NCBI RefSeq assembly: GCF_001427525.1
Contig: NZ_LMGU01000001.1
Span: 1,335,788 to 1,399,787 of the forward strand
From: Microbacterium sp. Root61
GTDB taxonomy: Bacteria > Actinomycetota > Actinomycetes > Actinomycetales > Microbacteriaceae
Direction of reading: 5' to 3'
DNA: 64,000 nt
A program made the position numbers and the translations under genes. Below, one piece after another: positions 26,705-35,721 of this stretch. Under the pieces are notes generated by a model that saw nothing but the letters and a program-made list of their open reading frames with translations, had not been told where the DNA came from and ran no database searches. Within the stretch, counting starts at the first letter, position 1, and every line of letters begins with the position of its first letter.

Positions 26705-26736
26705 ACTTTCGTACCCGGATGCCGCCGCCCGCCGCT

Positions 26737-27375
26737 TCAGGTCAGCGCTTCGTGGCGCCACAGAACGGCGCACGAGGACAGGTCCGCCGCGTAGGTCGAC
26801 AGGCGCAGCGCCCGGGTGGTCAGGACGGATGCCCGTTCCGGCTCGGTGGCCTCGTAGTCGTCGGCCAGGTGTGTGGCTCCCGCGGCCTGCACCCGGCTGA
26901 ACGCCGCTGCTCGGTCCAGCGCCACGGCGAAGTCTCCCTCGAACAGTCCGCGCAGGATCGTGTCGATGAGCGCCACCAGCTCTTCCGGCCCCGCCGGGGT
27001 GGGCGCGCCGGCGACCACCGGATCGACCGAGTGCAGCTCGATCCGACCCCGTTCGTAGAGCAGGGCCGCGGTCGACGGGTCGTCGTGGATCATCAGCTGC
27101 AGCAGGTACAGCCGCCACAGGGCTCCGGGAAGGGTCTTCGCGGGCGACCGCGACCACAGCTCGGCGATGTCGTCGATGCCGTTCTCATCGGTGAAGGCCA
27201 CCAGGCGATCCACGACCTCCGACTCCGGCCGCTCGCGCACGCGGGCCAGCAGCGCCTGCGCGGTGCTGTGCGCGACGCGCGAGACCTCAGCCGGGTCCTC
27301 GGCGGCGAAGCGCCTGTCGAAAAGCTCAGCGGGCCGTCGAACCGGTTTGTGGAACTCCCTCGATTCGTCGCTCAT
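26737..27375 (-). CDS. Conserved actinobacterial protein of unknown function
   Basis: 212 aa, mostly helical by composition, no membrane segment and no catalytic motif. Conserved-looking segments include ELWSRSPAKTLPGALWRLY and LLQLMIHDDPSTAALLYERG. I know similar proteins only as unassigned actinobacterial hypotheticals. It lies 30 bases downstream of rskA on the same strand and may be the last gene of the dipZ-sigK-rskA transcript. Confidence 0.78.
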   Translation of the reverse strand: MSDESREFHKPVRRPAELFDRRFAAEDPAEVSRVAHSTAQALLARVRERPESEVVDRLVAFTDENGIDDIAELWSRSPAKTLPGALWRLYLLQLMIHDDPSTAALLYERGRIELHSVDPVVAGAPTPAGPEELVALIDTILRGLFEGDFAVALDRAAAFSRVQAAGATHLADDYEATEPERASVLTTRALRLSTYAADLSSCAVLWRHEALT

Positions 27376-27405
27376 CCCTCCAGGCTACTGGCGGATGAGC
27401 CCGGG

Positions 27406-28164
27406 TCAGGCCGTCGGGATCGTGACGATGGGATCGGTGGTCGGTCCTCCCGAGGGTGAACCGCCCGCCTGTTCCACGGTCACGGCGATGACGTCGCCGG
27501 CATGCATCTCGCCCGTCAGCACCGCGGTCGCGTTCCCATCATCCGCATCGAAGACGCCGGCGGAGATCGCCGTGCCTTCGCGCACGAACCACAGCTCGAA
27601 GTCCTGGTCGTCCGCGATGGTCGGCAGTCCGTCGGACACCAGCACCGCCTTGCCGAGCGAACCCGACCAGTGCGCGGTGGCGTCTCCCCCGTCCTCGAGG
27701 GATACGGAGGCGCTCTGCGCGTCGGGGGCTGCCTCGATCTGCTCGAGGGCGATGACGGATGCCGGGCGGTTCAACTGCTGGCCCAGCAGGACCGCGCCGA
27801 AGCCGAGGCCGAGCAGCAGGACGGAGGATGCCGCCAGTGCGAGGAGTCCGCGCGTCCAGTTGCGGCGCGCCACCGCCTGGATGGTCGCCGTATCCGACGC
27901 AGGTTCCGTCGAGACGTGAACCGGGGCTGCGACATCCTGGGGCAGATCGGCGATCTGCGCGAGCAGAGCCGACCGCACTCCTATCGGAGGCGTCGCGTCG
28001 GCGACCGTGTCAGCCAGCGCGACGGCGATCGCGGCATCCGTCGCCACGAGCTCCGCCCATTCCGGATGGGCGGCGAGCGCGGCGAGGTACTCGCGCTCGT
28101 CCTCGGGTGAGAGCGCGTGCAGCGCATGGCCCGCCGCCAGTTCGGCGAAGTCCTGCTCGTTCAC
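27406..28164 (-). CDS. rskA: Anti-sigma-K factor RskA-like membrane protein
   Basis: 252 aa. The cytoplasmic N-terminal part (DFAELAAGHALHALSPEDE) is the anti-sigma domain that sequesters SigK. One membrane helix lies near residues 100-122 (LLALAASSVLLLGLGFGAVL). The extracellular C-terminal domain (TAHWSGSLGKAVLVSDGLP...) is typical of RskA. Its start overlaps the sigK stop (ATGA). In M. tuberculosis, proteolysis of RskA releases SigK to transcribe the mpt70/mpt83-dipZ genes; the neighbours here suggest the same circuit. Confidence 0.9.
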   Translation of the reverse strand: MNEQDFAELAAGHALHALSPEDEREYLAALAAHPEWAELVATDAAIAVALADTVADATPPIGVRSALLAQIADLPQDVAAPVHVSTEPASDTATIQAVARRNWTRGLLALAASSVLLLGLGFGAVLLGQQLNRPASVIALEQIEAAPDAQSASVSLEDGGDATAHWSGSLGKAVLVSDGLPTIADDQDFELWFVREGTAISAGVFDADDGNATAVLTGEMHAGDVIAVTVEQAGGSPSGGPTTDPIVTIPTA

Positions 28165-28805
28165 GTCATCACCCCCATCTCGTTGCGGAGGCGGGATAGC
28201 CCGTCCCGCATCCGTGTCTTGATCGTTCCCAGCGGAGAACCCACCAGGGCGGCGATCTCGCTCTGACTGTAACCGCCGTAATAGGCCAGCGTGAGCGCCT
28301 CTCGCTGGGCGTCGGGCAAGCTCGCCAGCGCTCGCGCGACCCGCTCCCCTTCGATCCTCATCTCCACCTGCTCGGCGACGCTGTCATGGTCCACGTCGAG
28401 ATCCCGGAGTCCCGCTCGCACGTCACGATTCGTGCTCGCCTGCGCCGACCGCACCCGGTCGACGGCCCGGCGATGCGCGATCGTGAGAATCCACGACCTC
28501 CCCTGACCTTTGTTCGGAGCGAACTTCGCCGCGGATTGCCAGATCTCCAGGAACACCTCCTGCAGCACCTCCTCGCTCTGCGAGCGATCGACGAGGACGC
28601 GCAGGATGAGACCGAAGACGCGTGGCGAGAGCAAGTCGTACAGCTCACCGAACGCGGCCTGGTCACCGTTGGCGACCCGTTCGAGCAGAGAGCCGGCATG
28701 GTCGACAGTGGCGCTCCCGTCGTCGGGGAGCTCCATGCCGTCGATGACCATGCTCCCCAGCATGCCCCACGCCGACGGCCGCGCACGCACTTCGATGCCC
28801 CTCAT
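28161..28805 (-). CDS. sigK: ECF sigma factor SigK-like
   Basis: 214 aa. Region 2 (residues about 40-110: FGELYDLLSPRVFGLILRVL; GRSWILTIAHRRAVDRVR) and region 4 (DAQREALTLAYYGGYSQSEI, then AALVGSPLGTIKTRM) are both complete. It directs RNA polymerase to SigK promoters. Start uncertain: ATG at 28805, 28763, 28751 or 28736; none has a well-spaced ribosome site, so I give the longest. It lies 9 bases after the dipZ stop and overlaps rskA, forming one operon. Confidence 0.9.
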   Translation of the reverse strand: MRGIEVRARPSAWGMLGSMVIDGMELPDDGSATVDHAGSLLERVANGDQAAFGELYDLLSPRVFGLILRVLVDRSQSEEVLQEVFLEIWQSAAKFAPNKGQGRSWILTIAHRRAVDRVRSAQASTNRDVRAGLRDLDVDHDSVAEQVEMRIEGERVARALASLPDAQREALTLAYYGGYSQSEIAALVGSPLGTIKTRMRDGLSRLRNEMGVMT

Positions 28806-28814
28806 CGCAGATCG

Positions 28815-30602
28815 TCACCCAAAAGTGAACGAGTACGCCTGCACGCCGGGGGTCACCGACACCTCGATCAGGCCGCTCCCGCTCGCACCCCGATACAGCT
28901 CATACGATCGCGGCGTGCCCTCCACCGGGATCGTCTGAGGAGCACGGCCGTCGATCGTCACCGTGACGGATCCGGTGCCCGACAGCACCACCCGCACCTC
29001 CGCCCCGGTGTACCTCAGCGCGATGGTGGCCGCGCCATCCGTCGGCTCGATGTACTGCGTCGCAAGCACCCAGTCCCCCTCCAGCGCGAACGTGTCGCCC
29101 TTCTGGTCCGCGGGCACCGAGAAGGAGCTCTCCCCCTGCCCGTAGCTCTCGGAACCCCCGAAGTTCTGATCCTTCGCGGTGCCGAGGAACGTCTCGGGCG
29201 TCGTCGCGCCCGCATCCGGGGTCGTGTCCTCCACCTCGGTCGCCGCCGGCAGCGATGCGCCGGGGTGGGCGCTCTCGAGGAGCTCTCGGATCAGCTTCTC
29301 GGTGGCGGCGTAGTTGCCCTCCCCGAACGCGATGTGCCGCACCGTGCCCTCGGCATCGATCAGGTAATGCGCCGGCCAGTATCGGTTGCGGTAGTTGGTC
29401 CAGGTCGACAGCGAGTTGTCCAGAGCGACCGGATACTCGATGCCGAACGCCTTCGCGCCGGAGGCCACATTGCCGGCGTCCTTCTCGAACGCGTACTCGG
29501 GCGAGTGGATGCCGATGACCTGCAGCCCCGCGTCTCGATACGCCTTGTCCCAGGCAACGACATGCGGGATGCTGCGCTGGCAGTTGATGCAGGAGTACGC
29601 CCAGAAGTCGATCAGGACGACCTGCCCGCGCAGATCCTTCAGATCGATCCCGTCGCCGTCCGGCGTGTTCAGCCATGCGTCGATACCGCGGATGCTCGGA
29701 GCCGTGCCGCACGATTCCAGCTCCGTGGCGCCGTTGCTGCACTCATCGAGCTTGCGATTCTCGTCGGTCACGAGCCCGCCGAGGTCGAGGGCGTCGCGCA
29801 CCGTCTCGTTCTCGTCCAGCTGCTGTGTGAGCGGCGCCGTGTAGTCCGGCACCAGCCTCTGCAGCAGGGCGGGAAGGTTGAACGCCAGGCCGACCGCCAG
29901 CGCGATCATCGCGATCCCGCCGGCGATGCGCAGCCCGCGCTCGCGCTTGCGGAACGCCCGGATGCGCTCGATGAGCGCCCGGCCGGCGAGCGCGAAGAAG
30001 AGGAGGGGCAGGGCCGCGCCGATCGCGAACGAGACCGTCAGCAGCACGGTGTCCAGGCCGATCCGGCCGGTCGAGCCGGCGACGATGATCGCGGCGAGGA
30101 CCGGTCCGGCGCAGGGCACGTACACGGCCCCCAGCGCGAAGCCGAGGGCGAAGCCGTTGCGCTCGGTCGAGACCTCACGGCGCGGGATCCACTGGAACGG
30201 TCGTTCGAGCAGCTGCTCGAAGCGCGGGATGATCAGCCCGAGGCCGATCAGGACGAGGACGACGATGCCGGCCCAGCGGATCACGTCCTGCGGCAGACCG
30301 AGCAGACTCAGGATGAGGCTGCCGACCAGCGCGACGAGTGTGAAGCTCGTGACCAGTCCGAGGATGACGATGTAGGGACGCCACTTCGAGACCGGTCGCG
30401 CTTCCGCCGCGACATCGGGCGGCGCCAGCGTCGCCGTTGCCGTGCCTCCCCCGGTGGGCGAAGCCTGCACCCTCACGGGTTCCGGTCTGCGCCGGGCGGA
30501 TTGCGCTCCTCCGGACAGGAAGATGACCGGCAGCACCGGCAGGATGCACGGCGAGATTCCCGTGATCAGCCCGCCGAGCAGACCGATGAGTATCAGTTCC
30601 AT
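28815..30602 (-). CDS. dipZ: DipZ: CcdA-thioredoxin fusion for extracytoplasmic thiol redox
   Basis: 595 aa, three parts. Residues 1-270 form a CcdA-type membrane electron carrier with cysteines in SPCILPVLP (C19) and [12 protein letters not shown]. Residues about 300-450 are a TlpA-like thioredoxin domain with the CxxC motif in [10 protein letters not shown]. The C-terminal 130 residues are a beta-sandwich, carbohydrate-binding-like domain. It moves reducing power from the cytoplasm to secreted proteins. ATG at 30602 has GGAGGGG upstream. It heads dipZ-sigK-rskA and is divergent from the MPT70-like gene, whose product has two cysteines it may act on. Confidence 0.93.
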   Translation of the reverse strand: MELILIGLLGGLITGISPCILPVLPVIFLSGGAQSARRRPEPVRVQASPTGGGTATATLAPPDVAAEARPVSKWRPYIVILGLVTSFTLVALVGSLILSLLGLPQDVIRWAGIVVLVLIGLGLIIPRFEQLLERPFQWIPRREVSTERNGFALGFALGAVYVPCAGPVLAAIIVAGSTGRIGLDTVLLTVSFAIGAALPLLFFALAGRALIERIRAFRKRERGLRIAGGIAMIALAVGLAFNLPALLQRLVPDYTAPLTQQLDENETVRDALDLGGLVTDENRKLDECSNGATELESCGTAPSIRGIDAWLNTPDGDGIDLKDLRGQVVLIDFWAYSCINCQRSIPHVVAWDKAYRDAGLQVIGIHSPEYAFEKDAGNVASGAKAFGIEYPVALDNSLSTWTNYRNRYWPAHYLIDAEGTVRHIAFGEGNYAATEKLIRELLESAHPGASLPAATEVEDTTPDAGATTPETFLGTAKDQNFGGSESYGQGESSFSVPADQKGDTFALEGDWVLATQYIEPTDGAATIALRYTGAEVRVVLSGTGSVTVTIDGRAPQTIPVEGTPRSYELYRGASGSGLIEVSVTPGVQAYSFTFG

Positions 30603-30701
30603 GGGGTGCCCCTCCGACCCGCGCGAAGGGAGCGGCGTCGGGTGCTGTTCGGAGGAGAGCGCTCTTTCGGTTTGGTCCGTCCGTCGATTCGGGACGCCAC
30701 G

Positions 30702-30731
30702 ACATCCATTCCACGATCCTCCAATCCGATT
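30702..30731 (+). promoter_or_regulatory. Possible SigK-type promoter of the fasciclin gene
   Basis: ACATCC (30702-30707) and CCGATT (30726-30731), 18 bases apart, resemble the mycobacterial SigK consensus CCATCC-N16/17-CCGAAT with one and two mismatches and slightly long spacing. It lies about 95 bases upstream of the fasciclin start. Weak evidence. Confidence 0.3.
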
Positions 30732-30826
30732 CGAGCGGGGCCCCGAACAACCTCGTGTACGCCGCCGATCCGGTGGCCACAGCATCGTGCGGCCCTCTGC
30801 GGAGCCGCACCGACAAGGAGGATCCG

Positions 30827-31483
30827 ATGTCTCGCAAGAAGCTGTTTCTGCTGTGCCTGCCCGTCACGTTCGCGGCGGCGATCGCCCTGAGTGCCTGCAC
30901 ACCGATGTCGGGGAGCGCGACCGAGGAGACCACCGCCCCTCCCGCGATGGAGGAGTCGCAGGCCCCGGCCATGGAGAACGACCCGGCCGCCAACCTCGTC
31001 GGTGCCGGCTGCGCCGCCTACGCCGAGGCCGTCCCCGACGGCGACGGCTCGATCGTCGGCATGTCGCAGGACCCGGTCGCCGTCGCCGCATCGAACAACC
31101 CGCTGCTCACGACGCTCGTCGCCGCGGTCTCGGGCCAGCTCAACCCCGACGTCAATCTCGTCGACACGCTCAACGGCGACGAATTCACCGTGTTCGCGCC
31201 CGTCGATGATGCGTTCGCCAAGATCGATCCGGCCACCATCGAGGTCCTCAAGACCGACAGTGACCTGCTCTCGTCGATCCTGACCTACCACGTCGTGCCC
31301 GGGCAGATCGAGCCCGCCGACATCGTCGGCACGCACACCACGGTCAACGGTGCCGACCTCGAGGTCACGGGCAGCGGTGACAACCTGATGGTCAACGGCG
31401 CGACCGTCATCTGCGGCGGCGTCCAGACCGCCAACGCCACCGTGTACCTGATCGACACGGTGCTGATGCCGCCCGCGAGCTAG
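30827..31483 (+). CDS. MPT70/MPT83-like fasciclin-domain lipoprotein
   Basis: 218 aa. Lipoprotein signal with lipobox LSAC (C24), a proline/glutamate linker, and one fasciclin (FAS1) domain (residues about 85-216) with [14 protein letters not shown] and the YHVVPGQ segment. The domain is strikingly close to mycobacterial MPT70/MPT83, including [14 protein letters not shown]. Two cysteines outside the lipobox (C62, C196) sit where MPT70 has its disulfide. The ATG is preceded by AAGGAGGA. It is divergent from dipZ-sigK-rskA, the same partners as in the tuberculosis SigK regulon. It may take part in adhesion; the function is unproven. Confidence 0.93.
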   Translation: MSRKKLFLLCLPVTFAAAIALSACTPMSGSATEETTAPPAMEESQAPAMENDPAANLVGAGCAAYAEAVPDGDGSIVGMSQDPVAVAASNNPLLTTLVAAVSGQLNPDVNLVDTLNGDEFTVFAPVDDAFAKIDPATIEVLKTDSDLLSSILTYHVVPGQIEPADIVGTHTTVNGADLEVTGSGDNLMVNGATVICGGVQTANATVYLIDTVLMPPAS

Positions 31484-31496
31484 GGGCCGGGAAGAG

Positions 31497-31534
31497 CGAG
31501 AGGGCCGTCGGTGCATGCACCGGCGGCCCTCTCG
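31497..31534. terminator. Terminator between fasciclin gene and DMT gene
   Basis: An inverted repeat of about 17 bases per arm (CGAGAGGGCCG... with CGGCCCTCTCG), having one internal mismatch and a CGGTGCATGCACCG core. It lies 13 bases after the fasciclin stop, between two converging genes, so it may work in both directions. Confidence 0.75.
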
Positions 31535-31551
31535 TCTGCGCTCGCGCAGCC

Positions 31552-32397
31552 TCAGCCGCCCACACGGATGGCGACGATGCCGGCCACCGCCACCACCGTG
31601 GCGATCGCCCGCCACAGCTTGAACGGCTCACGGAAGACCAGGTACCCGATCACCCCGGCCACGAGCACCCCCGACTCGCGCAGCGCGGAGACGACGGCGA
31701 GCGGCGCTTGGGACTGCGCCCACAGCACGATCGTGTACGCCACCAGTGAGACCACCCCACCGGTGATGCCGAGGCCGGCATGCGAGCGCAGGCCGGTGAC
31801 GAATCGCCGGCGGTCGCGGGAGAGCACGAGGCACAGCACGGGCAGCGCGGCCCCCTGCAGCAGGAACAGCCAGGACGCATAGCTGAGCGGAGCGCCCGAG
31901 GCGCGCACGCCGACGCCGTCGAGCACCGAGTAGACCGTGACGGTGGCACCGACGGCGAGGATGAGCAGCGTGCTGCGCCGGTCATGAGAGCCGTCACGGC
32001 TCCACGACAGCGCGAACAGGGCGAACACCACGACGGCCACTCCGGCCAGCTGCAGGGGTGCCAGCGACTCGCCCAGCAGCGTGGTCGAGGCCGCCGTGAT
32101 CCCGAGCACCGCGATTCCACGCGTGAGCGGATACGCCCGGCCGAACTCGGTACGGGCGTAGGCCGCCATCAGCAGGATCAGGTACGCGGACTGCACGACG
32201 GCGGATGCCGCGAGGTACGGCCACGCCGCGGGTGCGACCGGCGGCAGCACGAGGCATCCGATCGCGCCCGCGACGAAGTACACCGCACCCATCAGCGCCG
32301 AGGAGGCCAGGCGATCCGGGATCGCCTTGGCCATCGCGTTCCAGCCGCCGTGCAGGACGGCGGCGCCGAGCACCGCGATCAGGACGAGCGGAGTCAC
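31552..32397 (-). CDS. EamA/DMT-family transporter beside GH36
   Basis: 281 aa, about ten membrane helices with two EamA repeats; the family's C-terminal helix motif reads LRESGVLVAGVIGYLVFREP. Its start overlaps the GH36 stop by four bases (ATGA), so it is translated from the alpha-galactosidase mRNA. This is an unusual partner: it might export a sugar or metabolite made during galactoside breakdown, but nothing in the sequence shows the substrate. Confidence 0.86.
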   Translation of the reverse strand: MTPLVLIAVLGAAVLHGGWNAMAKAIPDRLASSALMGAVYFVAGAIGCLVLPPVAPAAWPYLAASAVVQSAYLILLMAAYARTEFGRAYPLTRGIAVLGITAASTTLLGESLAPLQLAGVAVVVFALFALSWSRDGSHDRRSTLLILAVGATVTVYSVLDGVGVRASGAPLSYASWLFLLQGAALPVLCLVLSRDRRRFVTGLRSHAGLGITGGVVSLVAYTIVLWAQSQAPLAVVSALRESGVLVAGVIGYLVFREPFKLWRAIATVVAVAGIVAIRVGG

Positions 32398-34595
32398 GGT
32401 CGGATGTCGCGCGCGGGCCCACCCTCACGCTCGACGACGCGGAGCAGCACGCTGTGCTCCGGCCACAGGGTCGGCATGACCACGCCCACCGAACCGAGCA
32501 GTGCGCCGGTGGCCGTCGCGCCGGTGCTCCACCAGGCCGGCAGGTCACTGTCCTCGGGCTGCACGCCCACGCGCACCGGCTCGACCGTGTAGCTGCGCTG
32601 CGGGTCGAGGCCCGGCAGCCGCACCCGTCCCGCGTTCGCGAGCGGCGAGCGGGTGTGCGCCACGAACGCATACACCGCGTCCGAGCGGTCGGTCGCGACG
32701 ACCCCGTGCAGCGAGATGGAGTCGTCGGGGTGGTCGAGTCGCACCAGGTCTCCCCCGTGCAGCAGCTCGCGCAGCTCGCGATGCAGGCCGATCCAGGCAC
32801 CGAGCTCGGCGAGCTCAGCCGCCGTGGAGGTACGCAGGTCCCACTCGACGCCGAGGTGCCCGAACAGCGCCGTCGTGGCGCGGAACGACAGCGCGTGTGT
32901 GCGGCCCGTCGTGTGTGAGGACTCCGACGCGATGTGCATGCCCATCAGCTCGGGCGGCACCAGCTGGCTCGTCCAGCGGTTGATCTCCTGGCGATCGAGA
33001 GGATCGTTGTTGTCCGAGACCCAGATCCGGTCCGTCCGATCGAGGGCCCCGAGATCGACGCGTCCACCACCCGAGGAGCATGACTCGATCTCCAGGCCGG
33101 GGTACTTCGCCTTGAGCTCGTCGACGAGTCGGTAGAAGGCGAGGGTCTGCCCGTGCACGCCCGGGCGCTGCGCCGCGCCCGACCCGGCATCCACCAGATC
33201 GCGGTTGTGGTCCCACTTCAGGTACGCGATGTCGTACTCATCGAGCAGCGCCACGAGGGCATCGCGGATGTGGGCGTAGCAGTCCGGGTTGCCGAGATCC
33301 AGCACCTGCTGATTGCGCGCCTCCACCGGGAGCCGGTCGCGTGCAGACATGATCCACTCCGGATGCTGCCGCGCGAGGTCGGAATCGACGTTGATCATCT
33401 CCGGCTCGACCCACAGCCCGAACTCCATATCCAGCCCGCGCACGTGATCGATGAGCGGTCCGAGGCCGTGCGGCCAGACATCGGGTGACACGGTCCAGTC
33501 GCCCAATCCGGCGCGGTCGTTGCGGCGCCCGCCGAACCATCCGTCATCCAACACGAAGCGCTCGATGCCGACGCCCGCCGCGAGATCGGCCAGCTCGACG
33601 AGGGTGTCGAAGTCGTGGTCGAAGTACACCGCCTCCCAGACGTTGAGCGTGATCGGGCGCACCGTCGACGGATGCTGCGGACGTGCGCGCAGCATGCGGT
33701 GCGTACGCTGCGCCGCGGCATCCAGGCCATCGCCGTAGAACCCGTACACCCACGGGCTGCGGTACGTCTCCCCCTGCGCCAGCCGCAGTTCTCCCGGCAG
33801 CAGCAGTTCACCGCCGCCGAGAAGTTGACGACCGGACAGCGCCCGCTCGAGCTGGTGCACGTGGTTGCCCGACCACGCGGTGTGGATGCCCCAGACCTCT
33901 CCTCCGGCGAAGCCGAACCCGGGCGTGCCGGCCGAGAGGATGGTGGCGGCGTCGAGGCCGGTGCGGCCGCGACGCCCCTCCCGCCGGTGCGTCCCCACCG
34001 TCATCCGGTGGCGCTGTGGCGCCCGCTCACGCCCCCAGCGTCCGGCGAAGTCCAGCACCTCGTCGGCCTGCAGCGGCGTCGGCAGGCACAGCAGCATCTC
34101 GTCGAGCTGGTACGGCTCCTCGGCGAGGTTCTCCATCTCGGCGCGCATGCGCACGACGCCGGCGGGATCGAGTTCGATCGTCACCTCGAGTCCCAATTGC
34201 GTCACGGCGTCCGTCGCGGCCACCACAACCACCGCGGCCCCGCTGTTGATCACGCGGGCGTCGTCTTCACCGATCTGCCGTTCGTTGATCGCCACCGAGG
34301 TGACGGTGAACGACGGCGACCACGCGGTCCCCGCGCGCGAGCCGCTGATCCCGGGGTGCCCGAGCCAGCCGCGCGTGTGCTCGGGCAGCACGGAGACCGG
34401 CACCGGCACGTCCGCCTCGCTCGCCCCGATCGGTGCGACCGCGGTGGCGAGGAGACTCGTGTATTCATCGGCCCCGACGTCGCCGAGATCGGCTCCCCAG
34501 TGGGCGATCACCGGCAGTCGGCCACCCGAGAAGTCGAGAACGACAGCCACGCCGCTGCTTCGCAATATGACGCCCAGGTCAGGGAAGTCGGTCAT
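32394..34595 (-). CDS. Alpha-galactosidase, glycoside hydrolase family 36
   Basis: 733 aa, full-length GH36. An N-terminal beta-supersandwich is followed by a (beta/alpha)8 barrel. The catalytic nucleophile aspartate is in YLKWDHNRD, and the acid/base aspartate is in IWVSDNNDPLDRQE after the family hallmark ESCSSGGGRVDL. It removes terminal alpha-galactose from melibiose, raffinose and similar sugars, probably in the cytoplasm as there is no signal peptide. It is divergent from the lacI gene, 45 bases away, and shares its operator region. Confidence 0.94.
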   Translation of the reverse strand: MTDFPDLGVILRSSGVAVVLDFSGGRLPVIAHWGADLGDVGADEYTSLLATAVAPIGASEADVPVPVSVLPEHTRGWLGHPGISGSRAGTAWSPSFTVTSVAINERQIGEDDARVINSGAAVVVVAATDAVTQLGLEVTIELDPAGVVRMRAEMENLAEEPYQLDEMLLCLPTPLQADEVLDFAGRWGRERAPQRHRMTVGTHRREGRRGRTGLDAATILSAGTPGFGFAGGEVWGIHTAWSGNHVHQLERALSGRQLLGGGELLLPGELRLAQGETYRSPWVYGFYGDGLDAAAQRTHRMLRARPQHPSTVRPITLNVWEAVYFDHDFDTLVELADLAAGVGIERFVLDDGWFGGRRNDRAGLGDWTVSPDVWPHGLGPLIDHVRGLDMEFGLWVEPEMINVDSDLARQHPEWIMSARDRLPVEARNQQVLDLGNPDCYAHIRDALVALLDEYDIAYLKWDHNRDLVDAGSGAAQRPGVHGQTLAFYRLVDELKAKYPGLEIESCSSGGGRVDLGALDRTDRIWVSDNNDPLDRQEINRWTSQLVPPELMGMHIASESSHTTGRTHALSFRATTALFGHLGVEWDLRTSTAAELAELGAWIGLHRELRELLHGGDLVRLDHPDDSISLHGVVATDRSDAVYAFVAHTRSPLANAGRVRLPGLDPQRSYTVEPVRVGVQPEDSDLPAWWSTGATATGALLGSVGVVMPTLWPEHSVLLRVVEREGGPARDIRP

Positions 34596-34627
34596 CGGAG
34601 GTTCCTCTCACGGAGTCTGATCGGTAG

Positions 34628-34641
34628 TGTTTGCGTTGCCA
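34628..34641. promoter_or_regulatory. LacI-type operator candidate at the lacI start
   Basis: TGTTTGCGTTGCCA fits the TG-N4-CG-N4-CA frame of LacI/CcpA-type operators and overlaps both a -10-like TAGTGT (34625-34630) and the first base of the lacI start codon. This suggests autoregulation, and control of the divergent GH36 gene. It shares TGTTTGCGTT with the site at 40945. Confidence 0.5.
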
Positions 34642-35669
34642 TGAAGTCTGCGTCGAGCGTCCCCGTCCGAGCGTCGATCAACGACGTCGCCGCGCACGCC
34701 GGGGTCTCGGCCCAGACGGTCTCCAGGGTGGCGAACAATCAGCAGAACGTGCGACCGTCCACGCGCGAACGTGTGCTCGCGTCGATGCGCGAACTCGGGT
34801 ACCGCCCGAACAGCGCCGCGCGCAATCTCAAGTCGGGCCGATTCCGCAGCATCGGATTCGTGACGTTCAACCTGGCCACCTTCGGCAATGAACGCACGCT
34901 CGACGCGATCGCCGAAGCATCCGAGGCGGCGGGCTACACGACCACTCTGCTGCCCGTCACCGATCCCACGCAACTCGACGTCGTCGGTGCGTTCGGCCGG
35001 CTCGAGGAGCAGGCAGTCGACGGCATCATCCTGGTCATGTCCGCCGAGGTCGGCGCCCTCGATGACCTCACGATGACTGCGGGACTGCCACTGGTCATCG
35101 TCGATTCCGACGCGCATCTGCCCTACACCGTGGTCGACACCGACCAGGAACAGGGCGCCCGGCTGGCGCTGCAGCATCTGTTCGATCTCGGCCACCGCGA
35201 CATCGTGCATATCTCCGGCCCCGAGATCTCCTACTCGGCACAGCGCCGCGCCGAGGCATACCGACGGATGATGGACGAACACGGCCTGCCCGGTCGACCC
35301 ATCCTGGTCGGCGATTGGTCCGCGGCTTCGGGTGTCGAGCTCGGCGAGCACATCCTGCGCGAGGAGCGACTCCCCACGGCCATCTTCGCGGGAAACGACC
35401 AGATGGCGCTCGGCGCGATGCACGCGATCCACGACAGCGGGCTGCGGATCCCCGAAGACATCAGCGTGGTCGGATTCGACGATGCGGACGGCGCGGCCAC
35501 CTTCTGGCCGTCCCTGACCACGGTGCACCAGAACCTCGACGAGGTCGGGCGCCTGGCGACGACCGTGCTGCTGTCGATCATCAACGGTCAGCCGGACGCG
35601 AAGCAGAAGTTCCTGGTGCCCACGCGTCTGGTCGTGCGCGACAGCACGGGGCCGGCGCGCGTTCCCTGA
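34641..35669 (+). CDS. LacI-family transcriptional regulator of galactoside genes
   Basis: 342 aa. The N-terminal helix-turn-helix and hinge are complete (INDVAAHAGVSAQTVSRVAN; GYRPNSAARNLKSGR), followed by a sugar-binding periplasmic-like domain ending in GFDDADGAATFWPSLTTVHQ. It should release DNA on binding a galactoside. No ribosome site precedes the ATG, and TAGTGT lies 10 bases upstream, so the message may be leaderless. It sits between GH36 and GH35. Three operator-like sites in this region fit it as the local controller. Confidence 0.9.
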   Translation: MKSASSVPVRASINDVAAHAGVSAQTVSRVANNQQNVRPSTRERVLASMRELGYRPNSAARNLKSGRFRSIGFVTFNLATFGNERTLDAIAEASEAAGYTTTLLPVTDPTQLDVVGAFGRLEEQAVDGIILVMSAEVGALDDLTMTAGLPLVIVDSDAHLPYTVVDTDQEQGARLALQHLFDLGHRDIVHISGPEISYSAQRRAEAYRRMMDEHGLPGRPILVGDWSAASGVELGEHILREERLPTAIFAGNDQMALGAMHAIHDSGLRIPEDISVVGFDDADGAATFWPSLTTVHQNLDEVGRLATTVLLSIINGQPDAKQKFLVPTRLVVRDSTGPARVP

Positions 35670-35721
35670 CCGCCGCTCCCCCGCTGTGCGCACCGGCCGC
35701 CGAGCCGGGTGCGTCATCGCG

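Noticed and set aside
30687..30714. Second SigK promoter facing dipZ
   Set aside because: A CCGAAT -10 is present on the minus strand, but no CCATCC-like -35 lies at 16-18 bases.
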